Below are positions 26,344 to 34,467 of a stretch of 64,000 nt of DNA, piece after piece. The position numbers were made by a program, and so were the translations under genes. Each line of letters starts with the position of its first letter. Positions within the stretch are counted from its first letter, which is position 1. Below the pieces are notes generated by a model, which did not search any database, was not told the origin of the DNA, and saw only the letters and a program-made list of their open reading frames with translations. This DNA is from Streptomyces sp. CB01635 (lineage in GTDB: Bacteria > Actinomycetota > Actinomycetes > Streptomycetales > Streptomycetaceae), in contig NZ_NNBL01000025.1 in the NCBI RefSeq assembly GCF_002803065.1, positions 841 to 64,840 of the forward strand, read 5' to 3'.

Positions 26344-26407
26344 CATCACCGCTCGCCACAGCGGGCCCCGTCGGATGTCACGCCGAATCCTGCCAATGTC
26401 CGTACGG

Positions 26408-26580
26408 GAACAGTCGTCGCGTAAGCGCCGTAGGCAGGAGCGGGGGACCCAAGGTAAGTGCCGGCCCCGGCCGTTGAGAGACGGCCGGACGACCGGCTTG
26501 GGGTTAAGTCGCACGCAGGACGTGCGACCGGGCACTCATCCGGCCCGAACCCGACAGCTCACCTCGTAGGCGTCGGTGAG
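26408..26580 (+). promoter_or_regulatory. ydaO-yuaA (c-di-AMP) riboswitch
   Basis: The leader carries the hallmark segments in order: GTAAGCGCCGTAGGCAGG, GGGGGACCCAAGGTAAG, CTTGGGGTTAAGTC and the 3' block CCCGAACCCGACAGCTCACC followed by TCGTAGGCG. Variable stems (for example CCGGCCGT...ACGGCCGG around 26465-26487 and GTCGCACG...CGTGCGAC around 26508-26529) separate them. ydaO RNAs bind cyclic di-AMP and usually switch expression off, and control of rpfA by this class is described for Streptomyces. The aptamer ends next to the GTGAGGGG ribosome site of rpfA. It explains most of the 345-bp gap between the two rpf genes. Confidence 0.92.
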
Positions 26581-26591
26581 GGGATCTCTCG

Positions 26592-27269
26592 ATGCTGTTT
26601 TCCAGCAAGGGCAAGCACCGCCGCCCGTCCAAGGCCGTTCGCGTCGCCACGCTCGCCGGTGTCGCCGGTGCCGCTGTCGCCGTCCCGCTGATGGGTGCCA
26701 CCGGCGCCTCCGCCGCCACCGCCTCCGAGTGGGACGCGGTCGCGCAGTGCGAGGCCGGCGGCAACTGGTCGATCAACACGGGCAACGGCTACTACGGCGG
26801 CCTCCAGTTCTCCTCGTCCACGTGGGCCGCGTACGGCGGCACCGCGTACGCCTCCACCGCCGACAAGGCCTCCAAGGCGCAGCAGATAGCCGTCGCCGAG
26901 AAGGTCCTGGCCAGCCAGGGCAAGGGTGCCTGGCCGAGCTGCGGCGTGGGCCTGTCCGCCGCCTCGACCGGCTCCGCCCCGGCCGCCGCCCCGCAGCCGG
27001 AGCGCAAGGCCGAGCAGCCGACCACCCGCAGCCAGGAGCGCAAGGCGCCTGCCGCGAAGCAGGAGTCGAAGAAGACCGTCGAGACCCCGGCCGGCAAGAA
27101 GGTCAAGAAGGGTGACGGCGAGTACAAGGTGAAGGCCGGAGACACGCTCAGCACCATCGCCGAGGCGCACGACACCAAGGGCGGCTGGGCGAAGCTCTTC
27201 AAGCTGAACAAGGACATCGTCAAGGACGCCGACCTGATCTACCCGGGCCAGCAGCTCCACCTCAAGTAA
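26592..27269 (+). CDS. rpfA: Resuscitation-promoting factor RpfA with LysM domain
   Basis: The 225-residue protein starts at ATG 26592, 9 bases after GTGAGGGG. A signal peptide ends near residue 38 (GASAA). The Rpf catalytic domain (about 39-115) contains EWDAVAQCEAGGNWS with the catalytic Glu, GYYGGLQFSSSTW and IAVAEKVLASQG. A Lys/Glu/Pro-rich linker (about 130-175) leads to a C-terminal LysM (YKVKAGDTLSTIAE ... YPGQQLHLK). It is a secreted muralytic enzyme acting on wall peptidoglycan in germination. Expression is likely limited by the c-di-AMP riboswitch in its leader. Confidence 0.93.
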   Translation: MLFSSKGKHRRPSKAVRVATLAGVAGAAVAVPLMGATGASAATASEWDAVAQCEAGGNWSINTGNGYYGGLQFSSSTWAAYGGTAYASTADKASKAQQIAVAEKVLASQGKGAWPSCGVGLSAASTGSAPAAAPQPERKAEQPTTRSQERKAPAAKQESKKTVETPAGKKVKKGDGEYKVKAGDTLSTIAEAHDTKGGWAKLFKLNKDIVKDADLIYPGQQLHLK

Positions 27270-27304
27270 GTAAGAGAGGAGCAGCGGCCCCCCAGGCCGC
27301 TCGG

Positions 27305-27401
27305 GTACCGGCTTTCGGCGGACGGCCGGTACCACGCCAGGTTCCCCCCCCAAGGACTCCCCGCCCCGGGTGCGCATTCCCCCGTCGCGCCCGGGGCGGG
27401 G
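27305..27401 (+). terminator. Tandem hairpins after rpfA (second is the main terminator)
   Basis: Hairpin one is GTACCGGC (27305-27312) with GCCGGTAC (27325-27332). Hairpin two pairs 27359-27374 with 27386-27401 (CCCCGCCCCGGG...CCCGGGGCGGGG, one mismatch) and is followed by CTTTGGTGT. The rest of the 326-bp gap to eno holds its promoter region, with no ORF. Confidence 0.75.
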
Positions 27402-27595
27402 CTTTGGTGTGTGAGGGGTCCTGGGCTTTCGTCCGTTGTCGGCCGGGACTTTTTGTTCCGTTCGGAAACAATTCGCTCTCGGTTTTGTCCACGGGCCGGT
27501 CGGTCGGCTGGCCGATGCCTGGAGCCGGATAGGCTCAGGTGTTGCCGGACCATGCGGCCCGGCGTAGTTGCGTCACATCCCAGAAGGAGATGCTC

Positions 27596-28876
27596 GTGCC
27601 GTCCATCGACGTCGTCGTAGCCCGGGAAATCCTGGACTCCCGAGGCAACCCCACGGTCGAGGTCGAGGTCGGCCTCGACGACGGCAGCACCGGTCGTGCC
27701 GCTGTCCCGTCCGGTGCGTCCACCGGCGCGTTCGAGGCCATCGAACTCCGCGACGGTGACCCGAACCGCTACCAGGGCAAGGGCGTCGAGAAGGCCGTCC
27801 TCGCCGTCATCGAGCAGATCGGCCCGGAGCTCGTCGGCTACGACGCCACCGAGCAGCGCCTGATCGACCAGGCGATGTTCGACCTGGACGCCACCGACAA
27901 CAAGGGCTCGCTCGGCGCCAACGCCATTCTCGGCGTCTCCCTCGCCGTCGCGCACGCCGCCTCCGAGGCCAGCGACCTGCCGCTGTTCCGCTACCTCGGC
28001 GGCCCGAACGCGCACCTGCTGCCCGTCCCGATGATGAACATCCTCAACGGTGGGTCGCACGCCGACTCCAACGTCGACATCCAGGAGTTCATGATCGCGC
28101 CGATCGGCGCGGAGTCCTTCTCCGAGGCCCTTCGCTGGGGCGCCGAGGTCTACCACACCCTCAAGAAGGTGCTGAAGACCAAGGGCCTGTCCACCGGCCT
28201 GGGCGACGAGGGCGGCTTCGCCCCGAACCTCGGCTCGAACCGCGAGGCTCTCGACCTCATCGTCGAGGCCATCAAGCAGGCCGGTTACGTCCCCGGCGAG
28301 CAGATCGGGCTCGCCCTCGACGTCGCCGCGTCCGAGTTCTACAAGGACGGCAAGTACGAGTTCGAGGGCAAGTCCCGCTCGGCCGCCGAGATGACCGAGT
28401 ACTACGAGGAGCTCGTCTCCGCGTACCCGCTGGTCTCCATCGAGGACCCGCTGTACGAGGACGACTGGGCCGGCTGGAACGTCATCACCGAGAAGCTGGG
28501 CGACAAGGTCCAGATCGTCGGCGACGACCTCTTCGTCACCAACCCCGAGCGCCTCGCCCGCGGCATCGAGGAGGGCTCCGCCAACGCCCTGCTCGTCAAG
28601 GTCAACCAGATCGGTTCGCTGACCGAGACCCTGGACGCCGTCGAGATGGCCCAGCGCAACGGCTTCAAGTGCATGATGTCCCACCGCTCCGGCGAGACCG
28701 AGGACGTCACCATCGCAGACCTCGCCGTCGCGGTGAACTGCGGCCAGATCAAGACCGGCGCCCCGGCCCGCTCGGACCGCGTCGCCAAGTACAACCAGCT
28801 CCTGCGCATCGAGGAGATCCTCGACGACGCCGCGGTCTACGCCGGCCGCAGCGCATTTCCCCGCTTCAAGGGCTGA
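27596..28876 (+). CDS. eno: Enolase
   Basis: The 426-residue protein interconverts 2-phosphoglycerate and phosphoenolpyruvate in glycolysis. GTG 27596 is chosen because AAGGAG lies 6 bases upstream; ATG 27590 would touch the ribosome site. Visible motifs include AREILDSRGNPTVEVEV at the start, PSGASTGAFEA, the GLGDEGGFAPNL loop with the catalytic Glu, metal ligands in DVAASEF, SIEDPL and GDDLFVTN, the LVKVNQIGSL Lys and the MMSHRSGETED signature. Length and sequence are canonical. Confidence 0.98.
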   Translation: MPSIDVVVAREILDSRGNPTVEVEVGLDDGSTGRAAVPSGASTGAFEAIELRDGDPNRYQGKGVEKAVLAVIEQIGPELVGYDATEQRLIDQAMFDLDATDNKGSLGANAILGVSLAVAHAASEASDLPLFRYLGGPNAHLLPVPMMNILNGGSHADSNVDIQEFMIAPIGAESFSEALRWGAEVYHTLKKVLKTKGLSTGLGDEGGFAPNLGSNREALDLIVEAIKQAGYVPGEQIGLALDVAASEFYKDGKYEFEGKSRSAAEMTEYYEELVSAYPLVSIEDPLYEDDWAGWNVITEKLGDKVQIVGDDLFVTNPERLARGIEEGSANALLVKVNQIGSLTETLDAVEMAQRNGFKCMMSHRSGETEDVTIADLAVAVNCGQIKTGAPARSDRVAKYNQLLRIEEILDDAAVYAGRSAFPRFKG

Positions 28877-28972
28877 GCCACACAGGCTTCGGTAGAAGCG
28901 TCGTACGTACGTCCCCGCACCCGGTCCCGTACCGTGTGCGGGGACGTACGCACGTAAAGGGGAGGCGCGAAG

Positions 28973-29461
28973 ATGGCCGGGAGAGTCCGGGACAGGGACC
29001 GTGACCGGTTCTCCACCGCGACCCGGCTGCGTCTGCTCGGCGAGCAGACCGCCGAGCGCGTCTACCGCTCCCAGACCAGACGTCAGGCCCGCCGCTCGCG
29101 CCTCACCAGTCGCGCGGCACTCCTGGCCCTCGTCCTGTGCACCCTGGTCGTCGCGCTCGCCTACCCCATAAGGCAGTACGTCTCCCAGCGCGGGGAGATC
29201 GCCGACCTCCAGCGCCAGCAGCAGGAGGCGCAGAGCAGGGTCGACAGGCTGCGCGACGAGAAGGCACGCTGGCAGGACGACTCGTACGCGGAGCAGCGGA
29301 TCCGCGACCGGCTCCACCTGGTGATGCCGGGCGAGACGGGCTACATCGCGCGCGACCCCGACGCGGCGAAGCGCACCCGCTCCGAGCAGGGCGCGGCGGG
29401 CCGGCCCTGGTACTCGAACGTCTGGGACGGTGTCGACAAGGCCGACCGCCCCGACAACTGA
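28973..29461 (+). CDS. divIC: Septum formation initiator DivIC/FtsB-like
   Basis: The 162-residue bitopic protein has a basic N-terminal cytoplasmic region (1-45) and one transmembrane helix (about 46-65, RAALLALVLCTLVVALAYPI). A coiled coil follows (about 70-105, EIADLQRQQQEAQSRVDRLRDEKARW), then the conserved VMPGETGYIAR region. This is the DivIC/FtsB architecture, part of the FtsQLB complex that activates septal wall synthesis. It follows eno by 96 bp, its usual actinobacterial place. GGGGAGG precedes the ATG. Confidence 0.92.
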   Translation: MAGRVRDRDRDRFSTATRLRLLGEQTAERVYRSQTRRQARRSRLTSRAALLALVLCTLVVALAYPIRQYVSQRGEIADLQRQQQEAQSRVDRLRDEKARWQDDSYAEQRIRDRLHLVMPGETGYIARDPDAAKRTRSEQGAAGRPWYSNVWDGVDKADRPDN

Positions 29462-29477
29462 CCCGTCTCACCAACGC

Positions 29478-29545
29478 CCGAAGCCGAAGCCCAAGCCGAA
29501 GCCCAAGCCGCAAGCCCGAAGCCCCAAGCCCGAACCCGTAGTACC
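29478..29545 (+). repeat. Short GAAGCCCAAGCC simple repeat
   Basis: Five or more imperfect 6-12-bp units (CGAAGC / CCAAGC / GAAGCC) fill the divIC-DUF501 spacer. They translate as Lys-Pro repeats in the frame of the downstream gene, so they could be a non-coding spacer or an unrecognised N-terminal extension. Confidence 0.6.
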
Positions 29546-29579
29546 CCCACCGAAGTTCACTGAAGGAAAGCCCCCAGGC

Positions 29580-30110
29580 ATGGACACGCCCCCGCCCCAG
29601 ACCGAGCCGACCACGCCCACGGACGCCGACATCCAGGCGTTCAAGGAGCAGCTCGGCCGCCCGCCGCGCGGCCTGCGGGCCATCGCGCACCGCTGCCCGT
29701 GCGGCAACCCGGACGTGGTCGAGACGGCCCCGCGCCTCGAGGACGGCACGCCCTTCCCGACGACGTACTACCTCACGTGCCCGCGCGCCGCGTCCGCGAT
29801 CGGCACCCTGGAGGCGAACGGCGTCATGAAGGAGATGACGGAGCGCCTCTCGACGGACCCCGAGCTCGCGGACGCGTACCGCAAGGCGCACGAGGACTAC
29901 ATCGCGCGCCGCGACGCCATCGAGGTCCTCGAGGGCTTCCCGAGCGCGGGCGGCATGCCGGACCGGGTGAAGTGCCTGCACGTCCTGGTCGGCCATTCCC
30001 TGGCCGCGGGCCCGGGTGTGAACCCGCTCGGCGACGAGGCCATCGCGATGCTGCCCGAGTGGTGGGCGAAGGGCCCGTGCGTGTCGGCCGCGCCCGAGGA
30101 GAGCGAGTGA
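29580..30110 (+). CDS. DUF501 protein
   Basis: The 176-residue cytoplasmic protein has the DUF501 pattern: QLGRPPRGLRAIAHRCPCG, FPTTYYLTCPRA, then DRVKCLHVLVGHSLAAGPGVNPLGDEA near the C-terminus, with paired cysteines that may bind metal. Function is unknown; it is almost always encoded between divIC and ppx/gppA in Actinobacteria. ATG 29580 follows GAAGGAAAG at about 12 bases. An in-frame start at 29430 inside divIC would add a Lys-Pro-repeat tail. The TGA overlaps the GTG start of the phosphatase gene (GTGA). Confidence 0.88.
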   Translation: MDTPPPQTEPTTPTDADIQAFKEQLGRPPRGLRAIAHRCPCGNPDVVETAPRLEDGTPFPTTYYLTCPRAASAIGTLEANGVMKEMTERLSTDPELADAYRKAHEDYIARRDAIEVLEGFPSAGGMPDRVKCLHVLVGHSLAAGPGVNPLGDEAIAMLPEWWAKGPCVSAAPEESE

Positions 30111-31051
30111 CCAGGGTCGCCGCCGTCGACTGCGGCACGAACTCGATCCGCCTGCTCGTCGCCGACGCCGACCCCGTGACGGGCGAACTCGTCGACCTGG
30201 ACCGCCGCATGACGATCGTGCGGCTCGGGCAGGGCGTGGACCGCACGGGACGGCTCGCGCCCGAGGCGCTGGAGCGCACCTTCGCGGCCTGCCGCGAGTA
30301 CGCCGAGGCCATCAAGGCGCACGGCGCCGAGAAGATCCGGTTCGTGGCCACGTCCGCCTCCCGCGACGCCGAGAACCGGGACGACTTCGTGCGCGGGGTC
30401 ATGGACATCCTGGGCGTCGAGCCCGAGGTCATCACCGGTGACCAGGAGGCCGAGTTCTCCTTCACCGGCGCGACGAAGGAGCTGACGGGCCGGGCCGACC
30501 TCGACAAGCCCTACCTGGTCGTGGACATCGGCGGCGGCTCGACGGAGTTCGTCGTCGGCGAGGACACGGTCGTGGCCGCGCGCTCCGTCGACATCGGCTG
30601 TGTCCGTATGACGGAGCGCCACCTCGTGGGGGAGGACGGCCAGGTCACCGACCCGCCGACGCCCGCGCAGATCGAGGCCATCCGCGAGGACGTCGTCGCG
30701 GCCCTCGACCTCGTGACGCAGACCGTCCCGCTGACCGCGGCCCGCACGCTCGTCGGCCTCGCCGGCTCCGTGACGACGGTCGCCGCCCTCGCGCTCGGCC
30801 TGACCGAGTACGACTCGGTGGCCATCCACCACTCCCGTATCTCCTACGAGCGCGTCGCCGAGCTCACGGACTGGCTGCTGACGTCCACGCACGACCAGCG
30901 CTCCCTGAACCCGGTCATCCACCCGGGCCGTGTCGACGTCATCGCCTCCGGCGCACTGGTGCTGCGCCTGATCATGGAGTGGATCGGCGCCAAGGAGGTC
31001 GTGGTGAGCGAGCACGACATCCTCGACGGCATCGCCTGGTCGATCGCCTAG
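30107..31051 (+). CDS. Ppx/GppA family exopolyphosphatase/guanosine pentaphosphatase
   Basis: The 314-residue protein starts at GTG 30107, coupled to DUF501. It has the ASKHA ATPase-fold motifs: phosphate-1 AAVDCGTNSIRLLVAD at the N-terminus, catalytic Glu region DQEAEFSFTGA, phosphate-2 VVDIGGGSTEFV and LAGSVTT. It is the short two-domain form typical of Actinobacteria (compare about 500 residues for E. coli Ppx/GppA). It should hydrolyse polyphosphate ends and/or pppGpp to ppGpp, linking phosphate and stringent metabolism. Confidence 0.92.
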   Translation: MTRVAAVDCGTNSIRLLVADADPVTGELVDLDRRMTIVRLGQGVDRTGRLAPEALERTFAACREYAEAIKAHGAEKIRFVATSASRDAENRDDFVRGVMDILGVEPEVITGDQEAEFSFTGATKELTGRADLDKPYLVVDIGGGSTEFVVGEDTVVAARSVDIGCVRMTERHLVGEDGQVTDPPTPAQIEAIREDVVAALDLVTQTVPLTAARTLVGLAGSVTTVAALALGLTEYDSVAIHHSRISYERVAELTDWLLTSTHDQRSLNPVIHPGRVDVIASGALVLRLIMEWIGAKEVVVSEHDILDGIAWSIA

Positions 31052-31146
31052 CCTGCCCGTCCAAGGTGCCCGGCCCCTCCAAGACCCCTCTCCCGGCCTC
31101 TTCCTGGAGGGGGGCGACACGCTCCGGCGACACCCCGTCGGGAAAG

Positions 31147-31165
31147 TTCGTGAAGTTCTTCACAA
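31147..31165. promoter_or_regulatory. Rex-like operator (ROP) upstream of ndh
   Basis: TTCGTGAA-GTTC-TTCACAA is close to the Rex consensus TGTGAA-N4-TTCACA (one mismatch). Rex senses NADH/NAD+, and ndh is a known Rex target in S. coelicolor. The site lies about 310 bp before the ATG inside a 422-bp gap with no ORF, implying a long leader or a promoter well upstream. Confidence 0.65.
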
Positions 31166-31473
31166 GGAATTCGGCCCCGTTGGGCGAGGTTCCGGGTCAG
31201 ATGGCCCGCGGAAGGGGGTCCTGGGGCCCTGGCGGCTGACGCGCGGGGCGTTCCAGACTTGTTTCGGACAGATGAACCGGGCGAGTGGTCCACCCCCGCC
31301 AAATGCTCGGAGCGGCAGCTCAACAGGGGTGTGGAACGACCGGCGTTATACCGTGGTTCCCCGCTGGGGCCATGACGTCCGTCACGTGGGCGGCGAAGTG
31401 TAGCAGAGGCCCTCTCCATGCTTGTGAAGGGGCGCACGAGCGACCCCCTCCGGACAGGTGGATACTCGATGGC

Positions 31474-32871
31474 ATGAGCACCACGGAGCGTCCCAGGATC
31501 CTCGTAGTAGGCGGTGGGTACGTAGGCCTGTACGCAGCACGACGCATTCTCAAGAAGATGCGTTATGCGGAAGCGACCGTCACGGTCGTGGACCCGCGCT
31601 CGTACATGACTTACCAGCCCTTCCTCCCCGAAACCGCCGCCGGCAGCATCTCGCCGCGCAACGTCGTCGTCCCGCTGCGACGCGCTGTGCCCGGAGCCGA
31701 GATTCTCACCGGGCGGGTCACCACCATCGACCAGGACCGCAAGGTCGCCACGGTCGCCCCGCTCGTCGGCGAGGCGTACGAGGTTCCCTTCGACTACCTG
31801 GTGATCGCGCTCGGCGCGGTCTCCCGCACCTTCCCGACGCCGGGCCTCGCCGAGGTCGGCATCGGCATGAAGGGCGTCGAGGAGGCCATCGGCCTGCGCA
31901 ACCACGTGCTCGAGCAGCTCGACAAGGCCGAGTCCACGAACGACGAGGAGATCCGCCGCAAGGCGCTCACCTTCGTGTTCGTCGGCGGTGGCTTCGCGGG
32001 CGCCGAGACGATCGGTGAGGTCGAGGACCTGGCGCGCGACGCGGCCAAGTTCTACAAGAACGTGAAGCGCGAGGACATGCGCTTCGTGCTCGTCGACGCC
32101 GCCGACAAGGTGCTGCCCGAGGTCGGCCCCGAGCTCGGCACGTACGGCAGGAAGCACCTGGAGTCCCGCGGTATCGAGGTCTACCTGAAGACCACGATGC
32201 CGTCCTGCGTCGACGGTCACGTCGTGCTCAGCAACGGCCTCGAGGTCGACTCCAACACCGTCGTGTGGACCGCCGGCGTCAAGCCGAACCCGGCCCTCGC
32301 GCGCTTCGGTCTCCCGCTCGGCCCCCGCGGCCACGTGGACACCCAGACCACCCTCCAGGTGCAGGGCAGCGACTACATCTGGGCCGCGGGCGACAACGCC
32401 CAGGTCCCGGACCTGGTGGCCGTCAAGAACGGCACGCCGGCCGAGCGCGCCTGGTGCCCGCCGAACGCCCAGCACGCCATGCGCCAGGCCAAGGTCCTCG
32501 GCGACAACGTGGTCTCCGGCATGCGGGGCTTCCCGCAGAAGGAGTACAGCCACAGCAACAAGGGCGCGGTGGCGGGTCTCGGCCTGCACAAGGGCGTCGC
32601 GATGATCGTCATGGGCAAGATGAAGATCAAGCTCAAGGGCCGTCTCGCCTGGTACATGCACCGTGGCTACCACGGGCTCGCCATGCCGACCTGGAACCGC
32701 AAGACCCGTGTGATCGCCGAGTGGACGCTCAACATGTTCCAGAAGCGCGACATCACCGCGCTCGGTGCCCTCGAGTCTCCCCGCGAGGAGTTCTACGAGG
32801 CCGCCAAGCCGGCGCCGGCCCCGGCCGTCGCCGAGGCTCCGAAGGTCGAGGAGAAGGCCAAGGCCTCCTGA
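31474..32871 (+). CDS. ndh: Type II NADH dehydrogenase (NDH-2)
   Basis: The 465-residue flavoprotein has the FAD-binding GGGYVGLYAARR near the N-terminus, the NADH-binding FVFVGGGFAGAETIGE (about 170-185), the second FAD motif YIWAAGDNAQV (about 305) and the quinone-region AWCPPNAQHAMRQ. It oxidises NADH and reduces menaquinone at the membrane without pumping protons. The Ala/Pro/Lys-rich tail is dispensable-looking. Start ATG 31474 has only a weak GGTGG site. Regulation by Rex is suggested by the operator-like repeat upstream. A strong terminator follows. Confidence 0.94.
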   Translation: MSTTERPRILVVGGGYVGLYAARRILKKMRYAEATVTVVDPRSYMTYQPFLPETAAGSISPRNVVVPLRRAVPGAEILTGRVTTIDQDRKVATVAPLVGEAYEVPFDYLVIALGAVSRTFPTPGLAEVGIGMKGVEEAIGLRNHVLEQLDKAESTNDEEIRRKALTFVFVGGGFAGAETIGEVEDLARDAAKFYKNVKREDMRFVLVDAADKVLPEVGPELGTYGRKHLESRGIEVYLKTTMPSCVDGHVVLSNGLEVDSNTVVWTAGVKPNPALARFGLPLGPRGHVDTQTTLQVQGSDYIWAAGDNAQVPDLVAVKNGTPAERAWCPPNAQHAMRQAKVLGDNVVSGMRGFPQKEYSHSNKGAVAGLGLHKGVAMIVMGKMKIKLKGRLAWYMHRGYHGLAMPTWNRKTRVIAEWTLNMFQKRDITALGALESPREEFYEAAKPAPAPAVAEAPKVEEKAKAS

Positions 32872-32892
32872 CCCCGGTCCAGTAACACCCCT

Positions 32893-32930
32893 GAAGGGGC
32901 GCTCGCCATCCGTGGTGCGAGCGCCCCTTC
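32893..32930 (+). terminator. Terminator after ndh
   Basis: A perfect 14-bp stem (GAAGGGGCGCTCGC with GCGAGCGCCCCTTC) with a 10-nt loop starts 21 bases after the ndh stop. Confidence 0.85.
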
Positions 32931-33106
32931 GGCGTTCCTGGAGCCGCCCGGGACCGCCGGAAACCGCCCCGGCACGCCGATATGCATGCCCGCTACATGT
33001 ATTTTGCCGATCCGTAACGCAGTAACGGGACTGCGAGAGCGGCCCGTTGGTGTTTACGTGGTGTTGGACGATTCCGGGATCGTCTCCCATCACGGAGGTG
33101 TGCGCC

Positions 33107-34405
33107 ATGCAGGACGCCGCACAGCGGCTCAAGAACCTCGCCGAACAGCTACTCGGAGTACCGCTCCCCGTCAGGCTTCGCGCCTGGGACGGTTCGGAGG
33201 CCGGGCCGCCCGCCGGACCCACTCTCGTCGTACGCAACCGCCGCGCCCTGCGCCGCCTGTTGTGGAAGCCGGGAGAACTCGGCCTGGCCCGTGCCTGGGT
33301 GGCCGGTGACCTGGACGTGGAGGGCGATCTGTACGACGCCCTCGGCCGGATGGCCGGACTCATCTGGGAGCGCCCCGAGGAGGACAGCAGGAGCCTCGTC
33401 GAGGCCCTGAAGGAGCCCAGGGTCAGGGCCGCCGTAGCCGAGCTGGTCAAGCTCGCCGGACCCTTCCTGCCGCCCGCCCCGCCCGGTGAGGAGATGCGCA
33501 GGCACGGCCGCCTGCATCTGCACACCAAGCGCAGCGACCGACGGGCCATCAGTCACCACTACGACGTCGGCAACGACTTCTACGAGCTGGTGCTCGGCCC
33601 CTCGATGGTCTACTCGTGCGCGTACTGGGCCTCGCCGGACGGCACCCTCGAGGACGCCCAGCGCGACAAGCTCGAACTCATCTCCCGCAAGCTCGGCCTG
33701 GCGCCCGGTCAGCGCCTGCTCGACGTCGGCTGCGGCTGGGGCTCCATGGCCATCCACGCCGCCCGCGAGTACGACGTCAGCGTCGTCGGCGTGACGCTCT
33801 CGCAGGAGCAGGCCGCGTACGCCCGTAAGCGGGTCGCCGAGGAGGGGCTCACCGACCGTGTGGAGATCCGGGTCCAGGACTACCGCGACGTGCGCGACGG
33901 GCCCTTCGACGCGATCTCGTCCATCGGCATGGCCGAACACGTCGGCTCGGAGCGGTACCTGGAGTACGCCGAGGCGCTCTACGCCCTCCTCAAGCCGGGC
34001 GGCAGGCTCCTCAACCACCAGATCGGCCGACGCCCCCAGAAGGACGAGTCGACGTACGAGGTCGACGAGTTCATCGACGCGTATGTCTTCCCGGACGGGG
34101 AGCTCGCGCCGGTCGGCACGACCACCGGGCTCCTGGAGCGGGCCGGCTTCGAGGTCAGGGACCTGGAGGCGATCCGGGAGCACTACGCGCTCACGCTGCG
34201 CCGCTGGGTGGCCAACCTGGAGGCCGCCTGGCCCGCGGCCGTGAAGTTCACGAGCCCCGGCCGGGCCCGCATCTGGCGCCTTTACATGGCCGCGTGCGCG
34301 CTGAGCTTCGAGCGCAACAAGATCGGGGTGAACCAGATCCTCGCCGTGAAGACGCCCCTGTCGGGCGACCCGGGTATGCCCCTGCGGGCGCGTACCTGGA
34401 ACTGA
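33107..34405 (+). CDS. Cyclopropane-fatty-acyl-phospholipid synthase family methyltransferase
   Basis: The 432-residue protein starts at ATG 33107 with GGAGGTG 6 bases upstream. The N-terminal lipid-binding domain (about 1-120) includes LARAWVAGDLDVEGDLYDAL. The SAM domain has HHYDVGNDFYELVLGPSMVYSCAY, motif I LLDVGCGWGSMAIHAA, and the CFA motifs GMAEHVG and the late MAACALSFERNKIGVNQ. It transfers a methylene or methyl from SAM to membrane phospholipid acyl chains. Some actinobacterial members make 10-methyl rather than cyclopropane groups, so the exact product is open. Confidence 0.88.
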   Translation: MQDAAQRLKNLAEQLLGVPLPVRLRAWDGSEAGPPAGPTLVVRNRRALRRLLWKPGELGLARAWVAGDLDVEGDLYDALGRMAGLIWERPEEDSRSLVEALKEPRVRAAVAELVKLAGPFLPPAPPGEEMRRHGRLHLHTKRSDRRAISHHYDVGNDFYELVLGPSMVYSCAYWASPDGTLEDAQRDKLELISRKLGLAPGQRLLDVGCGWGSMAIHAAREYDVSVVGVTLSQEQAAYARKRVAEEGLTDRVEIRVQDYRDVRDGPFDAISSIGMAEHVGSERYLEYAEALYALLKPGGRLLNHQIGRRPQKDESTYEVDEFIDAYVFPDGELAPVGTTTGLLERAGFEVRDLEAIREHYALTLRRWVANLEAAWPAAVKFTSPGRARIWRLYMAACALSFERNKIGVNQILAVKTPLSGDPGMPLRARTWN

Positions 34406-34418
34406 CGGCCCGGACACA

Positions 34419-34459
34419 CGGATGGGGCGCACCGGCACTCGGCCGGTGCGCCCCATCCG
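34419..34459. terminator. Bidirectional terminator between convergent genes
   Basis: A perfect 17-bp stem (34419-34435 with 34443-34459) with a 7-nt loop separates cfa and the ABC permease, which end only 62 bp apart on opposite strands. Confidence 0.85.
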
Positions 34460-34467
34460 CCGTATCG

